A DNA stretch of 7,344 bases from Marinagarivorans sp. UBA5868 (GTDB lineage: Bacteria > Pseudomonadota > Gammaproteobacteria > Pseudomonadales > Cellvibrionaceae). The stretch is from contig DJFQ01000052.1 of assembly GCA_002432095.1 (NCBI GenBank), positions 14,379-21,722 on the forward strand, in the 5' to 3' direction. Positions 1 through 6,383 of this stretch are shown here, one piece after another (the first letter of the stretch is position 1; each line of letters starts with the position of its first letter). The notes under the pieces are model-generated. The model was given only the letters and a program-made list of their open reading frames with translations. It was not told the origin of the DNA and did no database searches. A program made the translations under genes and the position numbers.

Positions 1-477
1 ACCACTGAAAAGATCGCGTTCGACTGGTCTGAGGGGGTTGCTCACTACACCAGGAGCGACCGATCACAAAACAACACCTCGCATGAAATTCAGCCAGGAA
101 TTCTCGATCCAGCCCTTTATCAGCTTGCAATGCAAGCTGATCTCGCCCAGGGGCGCGATGCTTTTTCGTATTCCTTCATCAAACGAAAGCGTATAGAAAC
201 ATACATATTTACCAAACAGCCGGGAGCTAAGCTGAAAATCGGCAAACAAACATACGATTCAGAAGTTGTGTCACGTAAAGATCGAGATAAGGATAAGTCC
301 ACAACCATATGGGTGATTCCGGCGATTAATTATCAGGTCGGGCAAATCGAACACACCGATGACGGGGACACTTATCAAATTCGCCTCGCCGAATATGAGG
401 GTGATTCGGCCCAGCTAAACCGGCTTTATGCACGTATTGCTCAATCGCTGCCTGACAATAACCGCGATGCTCTCTGA
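1..477 (+). CDS. DUF3108 domain protein, 3' part (5' end outside window)
   Basis: The frame is open from base 1 and ends at TGA 475-477, giving 158 residues; the start lies upstream, so the ATG at 130 is internal. What is seen: a segment ILDPALYQLAMQADLAQG, then alternating short strands (YIFTKQ, KLKIGKQTYDSEVV), then TTIWVIPAINYQVGQIEHTDDG followed by YQIRLAEY. This succession of a D-x-hydrophobic helix, strands, a 'T-x-W-x-x-P' turn and a final 'Y-x-I-x-L' strand is what I associate with DUF3108 proteins, usually about 230-260 residues, secreted or periplasmic, with a beta-rich fold. Their biochemical function is not established. Any signal peptide would be in the missing N-terminus. The protein is charged, with no membrane segment in the visible part. 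The family assignment comes from memory of the pattern, not a search; another beta-rich envelope protein is possible. Confidence 0.72.
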   Translation, partial: TTEKIAFDWSEGVAHYTRSDRSQNNTSHEIQPGILDPALYQLAMQADLAQGRDAFSYSFIKRKRIETYIFTKQPGAKLKIGKQTYDSEVVSRKDRDKDKSTTIWVIPAINYQVGQIEHTDDGDTYQIRLAEYEGDSAQLNRLYARIAQSLPDNNRDAL

Positions 478-511
478 GTGAACATTGTAGAGATTGATTG
501 GGCTTCTGAGG

Positions 512-547
512 GATTGGCTAGCGAGAGTAAAAGATTGACTGGCGAGA
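512..547. repeat. Two direct repeats 21 bases apart upstream of the RDD gene
   Basis: GATTGGCTAGCGAGA (512-526) and GATTGACTGGCGAGA (533-547) match at 13 of 15 positions, with starts exactly 21 bases apart, about two helical turns. A weaker relative beginning GATTGATTGG lies at 492. The pair sits in the 127-base gap between the DUF3108 stop and the RDD start. The second copy contains TTGACT (535-540), a fair -35-like hexamer, with CAGAAT (559-564) 18 bases further on as a poor -10. The gap also has GAGAC-GA-GTCTC (544-555). It may be a regulatory region for the RDD gene or simply a decayed duplication; no known operator is recognised. Confidence 0.35.
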
Positions 548-568
548 CGAGTCTCCAGCAGAATCCCT

Positions 569-597
569 TGCTTTTAAACACGCCAAAAGCGTAAGCA
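569..597 (+). other. Overlapping alternative hairpins just before the RDD start
   Basis: GCTTTT (570-575) can pair with AAAAGC (585-590), leaving a 9-base loop. TGCTT (569-573) can instead pair with AAGCA (593-597). The two pairings share the left arm, so they exclude each other. The second would cover GTAAG (591-595), the only vaguely ribosome-binding-like bases ahead of the ATG at 605. There is no T-tract, so a terminator for the DUF3108 gene is not supported. The stems are short and AT-rich and could be chance. Confidence 0.2.
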
Positions 598-604
598 TCT
601 GCCA

Positions 605-1063
605 ATGAACAACTCCGAATTTCCCGCCGCCCCCGTCTGGCGGCGGCTTGCCGCGCTTCTCTACGATAGTTTTATTTTGCTTGCGATTAGCTTTCTTTAC
701 GGAGCAGCCGCCACTTTCATGGGGGCTGCTGCCGGTTGGCACCAAGCTGATTATCAACCCATGTTTCAACATTGGGCCTTCACTCTGGGTTGGGTATTGG
801 TACTCGCGATATTTTATATCTGGTTTTGGCATAAATCCGGCCAAACCATTGGTATGCGCACCTGGCGCTTGAAACTCGTGGACGATGGCAACCCAAATAT
901 CACACCAAGGTGGCGCTTATGCGCTTTACGTGCTCTCGTATCGCCGCCATTGATCGTTTTAGGCGGCGTGGGATATTGGTATGGCTTGATCGATAAACAA
1001 AGACGTTGCCTGCATGACAGATGCTCACACACGCGAGTGATTGAGGTGGCGAAAGAGCGTTAA
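605..1063 (+). CDS. RDD family membrane protein
   Basis: A 152-residue integral membrane protein of the RDD family, named for conserved Arg and Asp residues; most members have unknown function, and some are linked to ion or small-molecule transport. Family marks seen: WRRLAALLYDSFILL at 12-26 with R13/R14 and D21 at the first helix; HKSGQTIGMRTWRLKLV at 76-92, the loop after the second helix; and LIDKQRRCLHDR at 128-139 near the C-terminus. Three hydrophobic segments lie at about 19-41, 57-75 and 107-128, and the length is normal for single-domain members. The ATG at 605 is chosen because it puts the usual short polar leader before the first RDD motif; no good ribosome-binding site precedes it. 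Its stop (1061-1063) overlaps the stop of lptG on the other strand. Proteins of this type lie beside lptFG in other gammaproteobacteria, as I recall, but a link to LPS export is not shown. Confidence 0.88.
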   Translation: MNNSEFPAAPVWRRLAALLYDSFILLAISFLYGAAATFMGAAAGWHQADYQPMFQHWAFTLGWVLVLAIFYIWFWHKSGQTIGMRTWRLKLVDDGNPNITPRWRLCALRALVSPPLIVLGGVGYWYGLIDKQRRCLHDRCSHTRVIEVAKER

Positions 1064-2121
1064 ACCGAACGGCGGAGCAATCCCCATCCAAATAACGCGC
1101 AAAGTAATATAGGAATTATTACAGCGACAAAAGGCGAAAAGCCAAATATTAAACTGCTGGGTCCGAGCAAATCCTGAGTCGTCCGAAACACGATACCGAC
1201 GATCACTCCGGTAAATATGCGGAAACCCATTGTGACCTGGCGCAACGGGCCAAAAATAAAACTGATGGCGATCATGACCAAACTGGCCGTGGCAAGCGGT
1301 TGCAGCGCTTTTTGCCAAAAGGCAAGCCGGTATTCCTTGGCGTCCTGCCCCTGGCGCTCAAGGTAATTGGCATAGGTATACAAACGCTTCATCGGCAAAT
1401 CCTCCGCCGTCAGCACCAATACATCCAGAAGGCGCGGTGAAAGCTCAGAATGCCAAGTATTAGTCGTAAAAAAATCGGTCGTGACATGATCCCCGTGGAA
1501 CACAGTACGCATACCGTTGCGCTCGAACCAATGATCCTCTTGAAAAATCGCTGATTCTACATAAGTGCTGCTTTCAAGCTGACCCTCGCCATCGAATTGA
1601 AGACGAGTGACCCCGAATAATTTTCCATTTGGCAATACCGCACTGAAATGCATGAATTCATTGCCCTCACGGTTCCAGATACCCCGCTGCCCTTGCAGCG
1701 CCGATTCATGTCCCAGTGCAATTGCTTTGCGGCTTTCGGCAAATTGATCGGATGTGGGAGTCACAAATTCACCGAGGAAAATTCCTATAACGATAAAGCC
1801 TAAAATGGGACGCATCACCGCCCAAATAATTTGCGTCACCGAAACGCCGGCGGCGCGCATTACTGTCAGCTCACTGGTATTAGCGAGCAACCCGAGTCCA
1901 ATAAGACAGCCGACAAGCGATGCGAGAGGTAAAAAATCGTAGATACTTGAAGGGATGGAAAGCAGCGAATACAGAATCACCTCTTTGAAAGTGAAATTGC
2001 CCTCTATCCTGGCTCCTTGATCCACCAGCTCGGAAATAAAATCCAACGCCACAATAACGAGCAACACAACAAGGATGGAACCGGCAACGGAACGGCCTAT
2101 ATATCTTTTAATTTTTTTCAT
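1060..2121 (-). CDS. lptG: LPS export ABC transporter permease LptG
   Basis: One of the two inner-membrane permease subunits of LptB2FG, the ABC transporter that pulls lipopolysaccharide from the outer leaflet of the inner membrane and feeds it to the LptC-LptA bridge toward LptDE. The 353-residue length fits the family (E. coli about 360). The order is characteristic: three membrane segments (about 12-33, 57-79, 97-118), a large periplasmic beta-rich domain (about 120-265), then three more segments (about 272-292, 300-318, 328-348). Recognisable stretches are SELTVMRAAG at 83-92, the cytoplasmic loop of the kind that contacts LptB; LGEFVTPTSDQ at 116-126; and SFIFGPLRQVTMGFRIFTG at 287-305, close to E. 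coli LptG. The ATG lies 19 bases after the lptF stop on the same strand, so the two are almost certainly cotranscribed. No strong ribosome-binding site is visible, only a GATGAG-type purine stretch. The 3' end overlaps the convergent RDD gene by 4 bases. Confidence 0.95.
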   Translation of the reverse strand: MKKIKRYIGRSVAGSILVVLLVIVALDFISELVDQGARIEGNFTFKEVILYSLLSIPSSIYDFLPLASLVGCLIGLGLLANTSELTVMRAAGVSVTQIIWAVMRPILGFIVIGIFLGEFVTPTSDQFAESRKAIALGHESALQGQRGIWNREGNEFMHFSAVLPNGKLFGVTRLQFDGEGQLESSTYVESAIFQEDHWFERNGMRTVFHGDHVTTDFFTTNTWHSELSPRLLDVLVLTAEDLPMKRLYTYANYLERQGQDAKEYRLAFWQKALQPLATASLVMIAISFIFGPLRQVTMGFRIFTGVIVGIVFRTTQDLLGPSSLIFGFSPFVAVIIPILLCALFGWGLLRRSV

Positions 2122-2140
2122 GCTGCCATACTCATCTGAA

Positions 2141-3217
2141 TCATCGCCGCAAACGCAGCAGTGAAGGCATCAGCAGAAGCGCCAGTGCCAGCAGCAAAAA
2201 TGCGCCGTGAACCCACCACAATAAAAATGGCACGGCTGCTCCCTCTTCCATCAATCCGCGCGCTGCGTTACTCACTACCAGATAAACGATATACAGCAAA
2301 ATTGCCGGAATCATTTTGACGTAGCGGCCTTTACGCGGCTGGGTGCGGCTTAATGGAACGGCCAAAAGTGCGACCACCAGAACCAGCACTGGCAGAGACA
2401 GGCGCCATTGCAATGCAGCGCTGGCCTCCCGGGAATCGGACTGCCAAAGCGCCATGGTCGACTGGCCGTCTGTGGCTTTTTTCGGCCGTGCTTCAAATTC
2501 CGGCTCGGGGATGTACTGCGAATAGCGACTAAATGTGATTTCTTCATAATCCGCATCCCCGGGCTGACCGCGATATTGCCGCCCACGCTCCAACACTAGA
2601 TAACGTTTGCCGGTGGTGGGATTCAGTACTGTCTGGCCGGTAGCCGCCGTCAACACAGAAAGCTGGTCGCTCGTTTCCGCCGTGCCGGCGAGAAAAACGC
2701 CCTGCAGTTGTTTTTTATCCGTACTAAGGCTCTGTGCGTAAGACACTCCATCACGACTGCTCAATTTATGAAAACGTGCGGGTTTTAGCGTCTCAAATTC
2801 CGTTCTGTTGCGTTGTTCAACAAACAAATCCTCTGCCGCTTTCACCCCTACAGGGCTTACATACAAACTCAGGATTGCCACAATGGTCGCCACAATAACG
2901 GCAGTCGTCAGCGTATAACCCACCAGTCGTCGCTCACTCATGCCGCAGGCGGAAAGAACCGTCATTTCACTGTCGACGTATAAGCGTCCATAAGCCAATA
3001 GAATGCCGATAAAAAAACCCAGTGGCAGAATCAATTCGAGAAAGGACGGCAGGCGATAACCCATGAGGGTCAACAGAACTTCTGCATCTAATTTGCCGGC
3101 GGCGGCATCGGCAAGATAGCGAACAAAGCGGCCGCTCATAATGATCAACAGCAGTACGGAGCTGACCGCAACCATGCTGGTGAGGACTTCTTTGGCGAGA
3201 TAACGAAAAATAATCAC
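2141..3217 (-). CDS. lptF: LPS export ABC transporter permease LptF
   Basis: Partner permease to LptG in the LptB2FG lipopolysaccharide extractor of the inner membrane. The 358 residues show the same plan: membrane segments at about 13-35, 55-78 and 98-120, a periplasmic domain at about 121-268, then segments at about 271-291, 302-320 and 329-350. The N-terminus MIIFRYLAKEVLTSMVAVSS and the stretch GILLAYGRLYVDSEMTVLSA (71-90) closely resemble Pseudomonas and E. coli LptF as I remember them. SEMTVLSACGMS (83-94) is the LptB-facing loop. The start codon is GTG (3217-3215), chosen because it gives the conserved MII(F/I)RYL opening; no purine-rich ribosome-binding site precedes it. It is the first gene of the lptF-lptG operon and is divergent from pepA. 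The ATPase lptB and lptA/lptC are not here, as is usual: they are normally encoded elsewhere. Confidence 0.95.
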   Translation of the reverse strand: MIIFRYLAKEVLTSMVAVSSVLLLIIMSGRFVRYLADAAAGKLDAEVLLTLMGYRLPSFLELILPLGFFIGILLAYGRLYVDSEMTVLSACGMSERRLVGYTLTTAVIVATIVAILSLYVSPVGVKAAEDLFVEQRNRTEFETLKPARFHKLSSRDGVSYAQSLSTDKKQLQGVFLAGTAETSDQLSVLTAATGQTVLNPTTGKRYLVLERGRQYRGQPGDADYEEITFSRYSQYIPEPEFEARPKKATDGQSTMALWQSDSREASAALQWRLSLPVLVLVVALLAVPLSRTQPRKGRYVKMIPAILLYIVYLVVSNAARGLMEEGAAVPFLLWWVHGAFLLLALALLLMPSLLRLRR

Positions 3218-3291
3218 ATTGGCAGGCTTTTTTGTAGTGACCGGCGTGAGACCGCAGTCGCAGTGAAAGTTCTAAAGCACATTTTGCGCGC

Positions 3292-3314
3292 ATTATAGCC
3301 TGCACCGTTGGTGC
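3292..3314 (-). promoter_or_regulatory. Probable lptFG -10 element with adjacent palindrome
   Basis: Read on the minus strand, 3297-3292 is TATAAT, a perfect -10 hexamer, set in GGCTATAATGCGCGC and about 75 bases before the lptF GTG. That would give a leader of roughly 65-70 bases. No good -35 hexamer lies at 16-18 bases spacing (TGCGGG, GTGCGG and TGTGCG there). Immediately upstream is a perfect inverted repeat, GCACC-GTT-GGTGC (3302-3314), lying where the -10/-35 spacer would be. That position suits an operator or a compensating activator site, but no known regulator consensus is recognised. Confidence 0.45.
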
Positions 3315-3361
3315 CCGCACACCGCGTCCACATTGAAATAATTCGGTTCAGGGGCCACTAT

Positions 3362-3376
3362 ATGAAGGCACTTCAT
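3362..3376. promoter_or_regulatory. Perfect 15-base palindrome upstream of pepA
   Basis: ATGAAG-GCA-CTTCAT is a perfect 6-3-6 inverted repeat 31 bases before the pepA start. It could be an operator or a short RNA hairpin in the leader. Upstream, TTGAAA (3333-3338) is a plausible -35, but the best -10-like bases (TATATG, 3359-3364) are 20 bases away, too far for a standard promoter. The pepA promoter is therefore not located with confidence. PepA of E. coli is itself a DNA-binding regulator, but nothing here shows autoregulation. Confidence 0.35.
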
Positions 3377-3407
3377 TTTTCTTTTCATTATTCATCGGGG
3401 CACAGGT

Positions 3408-4883
3408 ATGGATTTTTTGGTAAAAACCGGTCAGTTGGACACTCTGCGTACAGATTGCCTTGTGGTGCAGGTTTACGCGGATAAGTCTTTGTCCAGGTCG
3501 GCGCAGACTCTCGATGAAAAATATGACTTGATTTCCAGGCTGCGTGATCTCAATGAATTACCGACCAAAGTGGCAAATTGCACATGGGCATTGCCACCTG
3601 CCGGCGCCCCGTTCAAACGGGTGTTGCTGATTTGCGTCGGCACGACCAGCCAAACCCTCACCCGACAGAACATCAAAAGTGCAGCTCAGGCGGTCACCAA
3701 AGCGCTCAAAAGCAAATCCATTAAAAACGCTGTCTGGTCGGTGGAAAATTCATCGGAAGTGGATTCGCAGGTTTTTGCTGCCATTATCGCCGAGGCGGCA
3801 ACAAGCGGTGTCTACACCTACAGTGAAACCAAAACGCAAAATGTCAGCACCCCTGCGCTAACCAAACTTACCTTGCACAGCATAGAAAAACTCGACGCAG
3901 CCTGGCGTAACGGTTTACAACGCGGCAAATATATTGGCGAGGGAATTAATACTGCACGCCATCTCGGCAACCTACCTGGGAATATTTGCACCCCCACCTA
4001 TCTCGCCAAACGGGCTCAAGCGCTCGCCGGGGGCAAACTCGCCGTGAGTGTTATGGATGAAAAACAGATAGCCAAACTGGGAATGGGCGCTTTTATGTCT
4101 GTGGCGGCCGGTTCCGATCAGCCGGCGAAATTTATTGTGATGCAATATCGTGGCGCTGCCGCGTCCAACGCTCCCGTGGTATTGGTGGGCAAAGGCATTA
4201 CCTTTGACACCGGCGGTATCAGTATCAAACCCGGCCCGGCTATGGACGAAATGAAATTCGACATGTGCGGCGCGGCGAGCGTGTTGGGCGTTATGACAGC
4301 CCTGCAGCAACTGCAACCGCGCAAGAATGTGGTGGGCGTCATCGTCGCCACCGAAAACATGCCCAGCGGCAAAGCCACCAAGCCGGGCGATGTGGTGACT
4401 TCCATGTCCGGTCAGACCATCGAGATTTTGAATACGGATGCGGAGGGGCGTCTAGTGCTGTGTGATGCGCTGACCTACGTGGAGCGCTTCAAACCAAAAG
4501 CGGTGATCGATATTGCCACCCTGACAGGAGCCTGTGTTATCGCGCTGGGTAATCATGCATCTGGACTGTTTGCCAACGACCAAGCGCTCGCCGATGAATT
4601 GCTGGCGGCAGGTCAAGCGGCGCAAGACCGGGCTTGGCAAATGCCGCTGTGGGACGATTATCAAAAAGCGCTCGACAGCAATTTTGCAGATATGGCAAAT
4701 GTGGGTGGTCGCGAGGGCGGCTCCATCACCGCCGCCTGTTTTTTGGCTCGCTACACTAAAAACTACAAGTGGGCGCACTTGGATATCGCCGGTACGGCGT
4801 GGCAAGGCGGTGGTGCCAAAGGTGCAACCGGCCGCCCCGTTGGTCTGTTGATGCAATATCTGCTTGGCGAAAACGGCGGCTGA
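3408..4883 (+). CDS. pepA: Leucyl aminopeptidase PepA (M17 family)
   Basis: Cytosolic two-metal aminopeptidase that removes N-terminal residues, with preference for Leu, from peptides; M17 enzymes are hexamers. The 491 residues match the family length (E. coli 503). The N-terminal domain (about 1-165) is variable. The catalytic domain carries every expected residue with a constant offset of -8 from E. coli numbering: K262 and D267 in VGKGITFDTGG, catalytic K274 in ISIKPG, D285 in MKFDMCGAAS, and D344, E346 and R348 in NTDAEGRL (342-349). It should therefore be active. The ATG has a GGGG stretch (3397-3400) 7 bases upstream as ribosome-binding site. E. coli PepA also binds DNA at carAB and at Xer sites; whether this one does cannot be told from sequence. 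holC follows after 6 bases, so the two are cotranscribed and probably translationally coupled. lptF diverges from it. Confidence 0.97.
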   Translation: MDFLVKTGQLDTLRTDCLVVQVYADKSLSRSAQTLDEKYDLISRLRDLNELPTKVANCTWALPPAGAPFKRVLLICVGTTSQTLTRQNIKSAAQAVTKALKSKSIKNAVWSVENSSEVDSQVFAAIIAEAATSGVYTYSETKTQNVSTPALTKLTLHSIEKLDAAWRNGLQRGKYIGEGINTARHLGNLPGNICTPTYLAKRAQALAGGKLAVSVMDEKQIAKLGMGAFMSVAAGSDQPAKFIVMQYRGAAASNAPVVLVGKGITFDTGGISIKPGPAMDEMKFDMCGAASVLGVMTALQQLQPRKNVVGVIVATENMPSGKATKPGDVVTSMSGQTIEILNTDAEGRLVLCDALTYVERFKPKAVIDIATLTGACVIALGNHASGLFANDQALADELLAAGQAAQDRAWQMPLWDDYQKALDSNFADMANVGGREGGSITAACFLARYTKNYKWAHLDIAGTAWQGGGAKGATGRPVGLLMQYLLGENGG

Positions 4884-4889
4884 TCGCTG

Positions 4890-5306
4890 GTGCGTATCGA
4901 TTTTTATGTTCTGCAGTCGTCCTCCGTAGAGGAGCGCCTTCATTTTGCCATCCGCCTGACGGAAAAAGCATGGCAACAGAACTGCAGCGTTGTTTTACTT
5001 GTGGCGGACCTCGCCACTGCAGAGCTTCTCGACACTCAGCTTTGGCAGTTCAAGCCGGAGTCATTTATTCCCCACAGCCGGACAGATGCGGATGCACCGG
5101 TGGTGATCACTACCAACCCGGACCTGCTGCCGCTGCGCGATTTGTTGATCAACCTCGGCCCCGCGCTTCCGCGAGAAATAGAACGATTCCAGCGGTTGGC
5201 GGAGGTGGTGATTCAGATACCGGAAGTGCTGGAACCGACCCGGTCGCGCTACGGTCGATACCGTGAAATGGGCTGCGTGGTGAATACCCATAAATTAACG
5301 TCCTAA
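4890..5306 (+). CDS. holC: DNA polymerase III chi subunit HolC
   Basis: Chi subunit of the DNA polymerase III clamp loader complex. With psi (HolD) it links the clamp loader to single-stranded DNA-binding protein SSB at the replication fork. The 138 residues are near the family length (E. coli 147). Marks seen: RIDFYVL at 2-8; the central LDTQLWQFKPESFIPH at 47-62, which corresponds to LDEALWARPAESFVPH in E. coli chi; DLLINL at 84-89; and the C-terminal SRYGRYREMGCVVNTH at 119-134, matching the RYKAYRVAGFNLNT end of E. coli chi. The start is GTG at 4890, chosen because it gives the conserved opening; it lies 6 bases after the pepA stop without its own ribosome-binding site, implying coupling to pepA translation. 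Its stop codon forms part of a nested inverted repeat. Confidence 0.94.
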   Translation: MRIDFYVLQSSSVEERLHFAIRLTEKAWQQNCSVVLLVADLATAELLDTQLWQFKPESFIPHSRTDADAPVVITTNPDLLPLRDLLINLGPALPREIERFQRLAEVVIQIPEVLEPTRSRYGRYREMGCVVNTHKLTS

Positions 5307-5349
5307 ACAAAAAATTGCGGGTAAACCCGTTTGTGGCAATACTTAGGAC
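5300..5349 (+). terminator. Nested inverted repeat at the holC end (possible weak terminator)
   Basis: Three pairs of arms share one centre: GTCCTAA (5300-5306) with TTAGGAC (5343-5349); ATTGC (5314-5318) with GCAAT (5336-5340); and CGGGT (5318-5322) with ACCCG (5325-5329), whose 2-base gap forces a CGGG/CCCG stem with a TAAA loop in RNA. ACAAA (5307-5311) can alternatively pair with TTTGT (5330-5334). The outer left arm contains the holC stop codon. The inner stem followed by GTTTGTG resembles a weak intrinsic terminator, but the stem is short and the T-run is broken, so partial attenuation or another structured element is equally possible. Confidence 0.4.
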
Positions 5350-5506
5350 AGAACTGGAATAGGGATACCCCACTCGTTTGAGCGAAGCCATCTGGAGAAT
5401 TCATCCGGATGTGCACCAGAACCTCAGCCGAGCAGCATCACTGGGAACGGGCAATAAGATAATAAAGAGCCACGAAACAAGGCTTTACCTGCTAGAGCAC
5501 ACATTA

Positions 5507-6358
5507 ATGAATCCAGACAACCCGCTGCCTGCCGAACAAAACAAGGCAAAGCCGCACACCGATGATGATGCGGACCACATTCCCACTCTCGATGAGGCGC
5601 TTGATCTGCCGGCTGAACTTGGCGAATATGAAGCCGCTCCGTCCACAATGGGCGACGTTAAGGAACTCACCAGCGATGAGTCGTCGCACAACCTGGAACT
5701 CAGCGTAAACCTCGGTTACGCGGAAGAGACGGAAGATTACGTCGAAAACGACGATCTTGCGGAAATGGACGAAATACAAACACTACCTCTTGCGGAGATG
5801 GTATTGGACGATTCACAGGACCAACTGGTCAGCGCTGAGCAAAAACAGCAGATCGCCACGCTCGAAGCCATTGTTTTCGACGGCGGGAATCCCAACGCAC
5901 CGGCACCCAAAAAAGACCGGAGCGATGAGAAACCAAACCTTAATACAGAGCGGGAGTCTGCTACCGCTGACGATATTCCGCCTCTACCGGAATCTCTCGT
6001 GTTCGCTACGCCGCCGCCTGTATCGCCGCCGCTGACCAAACCCCTGCCGACCAAAAGCGAAAATCCTTTTCTGCCGCAACATATTCTTGACCGCCTCAAT
6101 CAGGGCAAACGCAATCTGGTGGAAGAAATCGCCCAATCGAGCGCCGCGTTGGATGCCAGCACCGCCATTCTGCGTACCCATGCACGTGCGGAGCGACTGA
6201 CCAAACCGACCTACAGCGAACCCCGACCGCAACACTCCTTCAGCCGGGACAAAACGGCGCAGCAAAAACAGAAGATGGTGGACGATTTGGTTGAGGAATA
6301 CTTGCCGTTGATCGCTGCGGAGTTGCGCCGCCGCTTGCGCAAGCTGCTCGACGAATAA
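5507..6358 (+). CDS. Acidic, largely disordered protein of unknown function
   Basis: Not recognised as a characterised family. The start is taken as ATG 5507 (283 residues). The frame is open back to a TTG at 5378, but that stretch is compositionally different and has no ribosome-binding site; the ATG also has only a weak one (TAGAG, 12 bases away). Residues 1-125 are strongly acidic and Asp/Glu-rich; 126-190 is Pro/Lys-rich (FATPPPVSPPLTKPLP, 166-181). Two probable helical parts follow: NPFLPQHILDRLNQGKRNLV (186-205, running on to about 228) and KQKMVDDLVEEYLPLIAAEL (254-273, running on through RRRLRKLLDE). There is no signal peptide, membrane segment or catalytic motif. A short motif [T/P]-L-x-E-x-[L/V] recurs at 27-32, 94-99 and 159-164, with a relaxed copy at 118-123. 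This plan suggests a cytosolic scaffold or adaptor; that is inference. A small protein of unknown function also follows holC in Pseudomonas, as I recall, so it may be the same family. Confidence 0.75.
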   Translation: MNPDNPLPAEQNKAKPHTDDDADHIPTLDEALDLPAELGEYEAAPSTMGDVKELTSDESSHNLELSVNLGYAEETEDYVENDDLAEMDEIQTLPLAEMVLDDSQDQLVSAEQKQQIATLEAIVFDGGNPNAPAPKKDRSDEKPNLNTERESATADDIPPLPESLVFATPPPVSPPLTKPLPTKSENPFLPQHILDRLNQGKRNLVEEIAQSSAALDASTAILRTHARAERLTKPTYSEPRPQHSFSRDKTAQQKQKMVDDLVEEYLPLIAAELRRRLRKLLDE

Positions 6359-6383
6359 CGCCGGGTCCCGCATACACAGTTAA

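Noticed and set aside
130..477. A complete 115-residue gene starting at ATG 130
   Set aside because: The frame is open to the window edge and the upstream residues fit the same DUF3108-like domain, so this ATG is internal to a gene cut by the window.
544..555. GAGAC-GA-GTCTC as a terminator for the DUF3108 gene
   Set aside because: The stem is short, the loop too tight and no T-run follows.
3333..3364. pepA promoter from TTGAAA (3333) and TATATG (3359)
   Set aside because: The 20-base spacing is outside the usual 16-18, and the better-spaced hexamers are poor matches.
4452..4976. A 174-residue open frame on the minus strand within pepA/holC
   Set aside because: It lies opposite conserved catalytic residues of pepA, is Cys/His/Arg-rich as antisense shadows are, and has no recognisable motif.
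5402..5411. Palindrome CATCCGGATG
   Set aside because: A 10-base palindrome is expected by chance at this scale, and nothing around it supports a role.
5435..5463. Promoter for the acidic-protein gene using GATAAT (5458-5463)
   Set aside because: The -10-like hexamer is good, but no -35-like hexamer lies at 16-18 bases; GCATCA is all that is there.
5378..5506. Upstream extension of the acidic protein to a TTG start (43 extra residues)
   Set aside because: The frame is open, but the added residues differ in composition from the Asp/Glu-rich body, TTG is rare and no ribosome-binding site precedes it. ATG 5507 is preferred.
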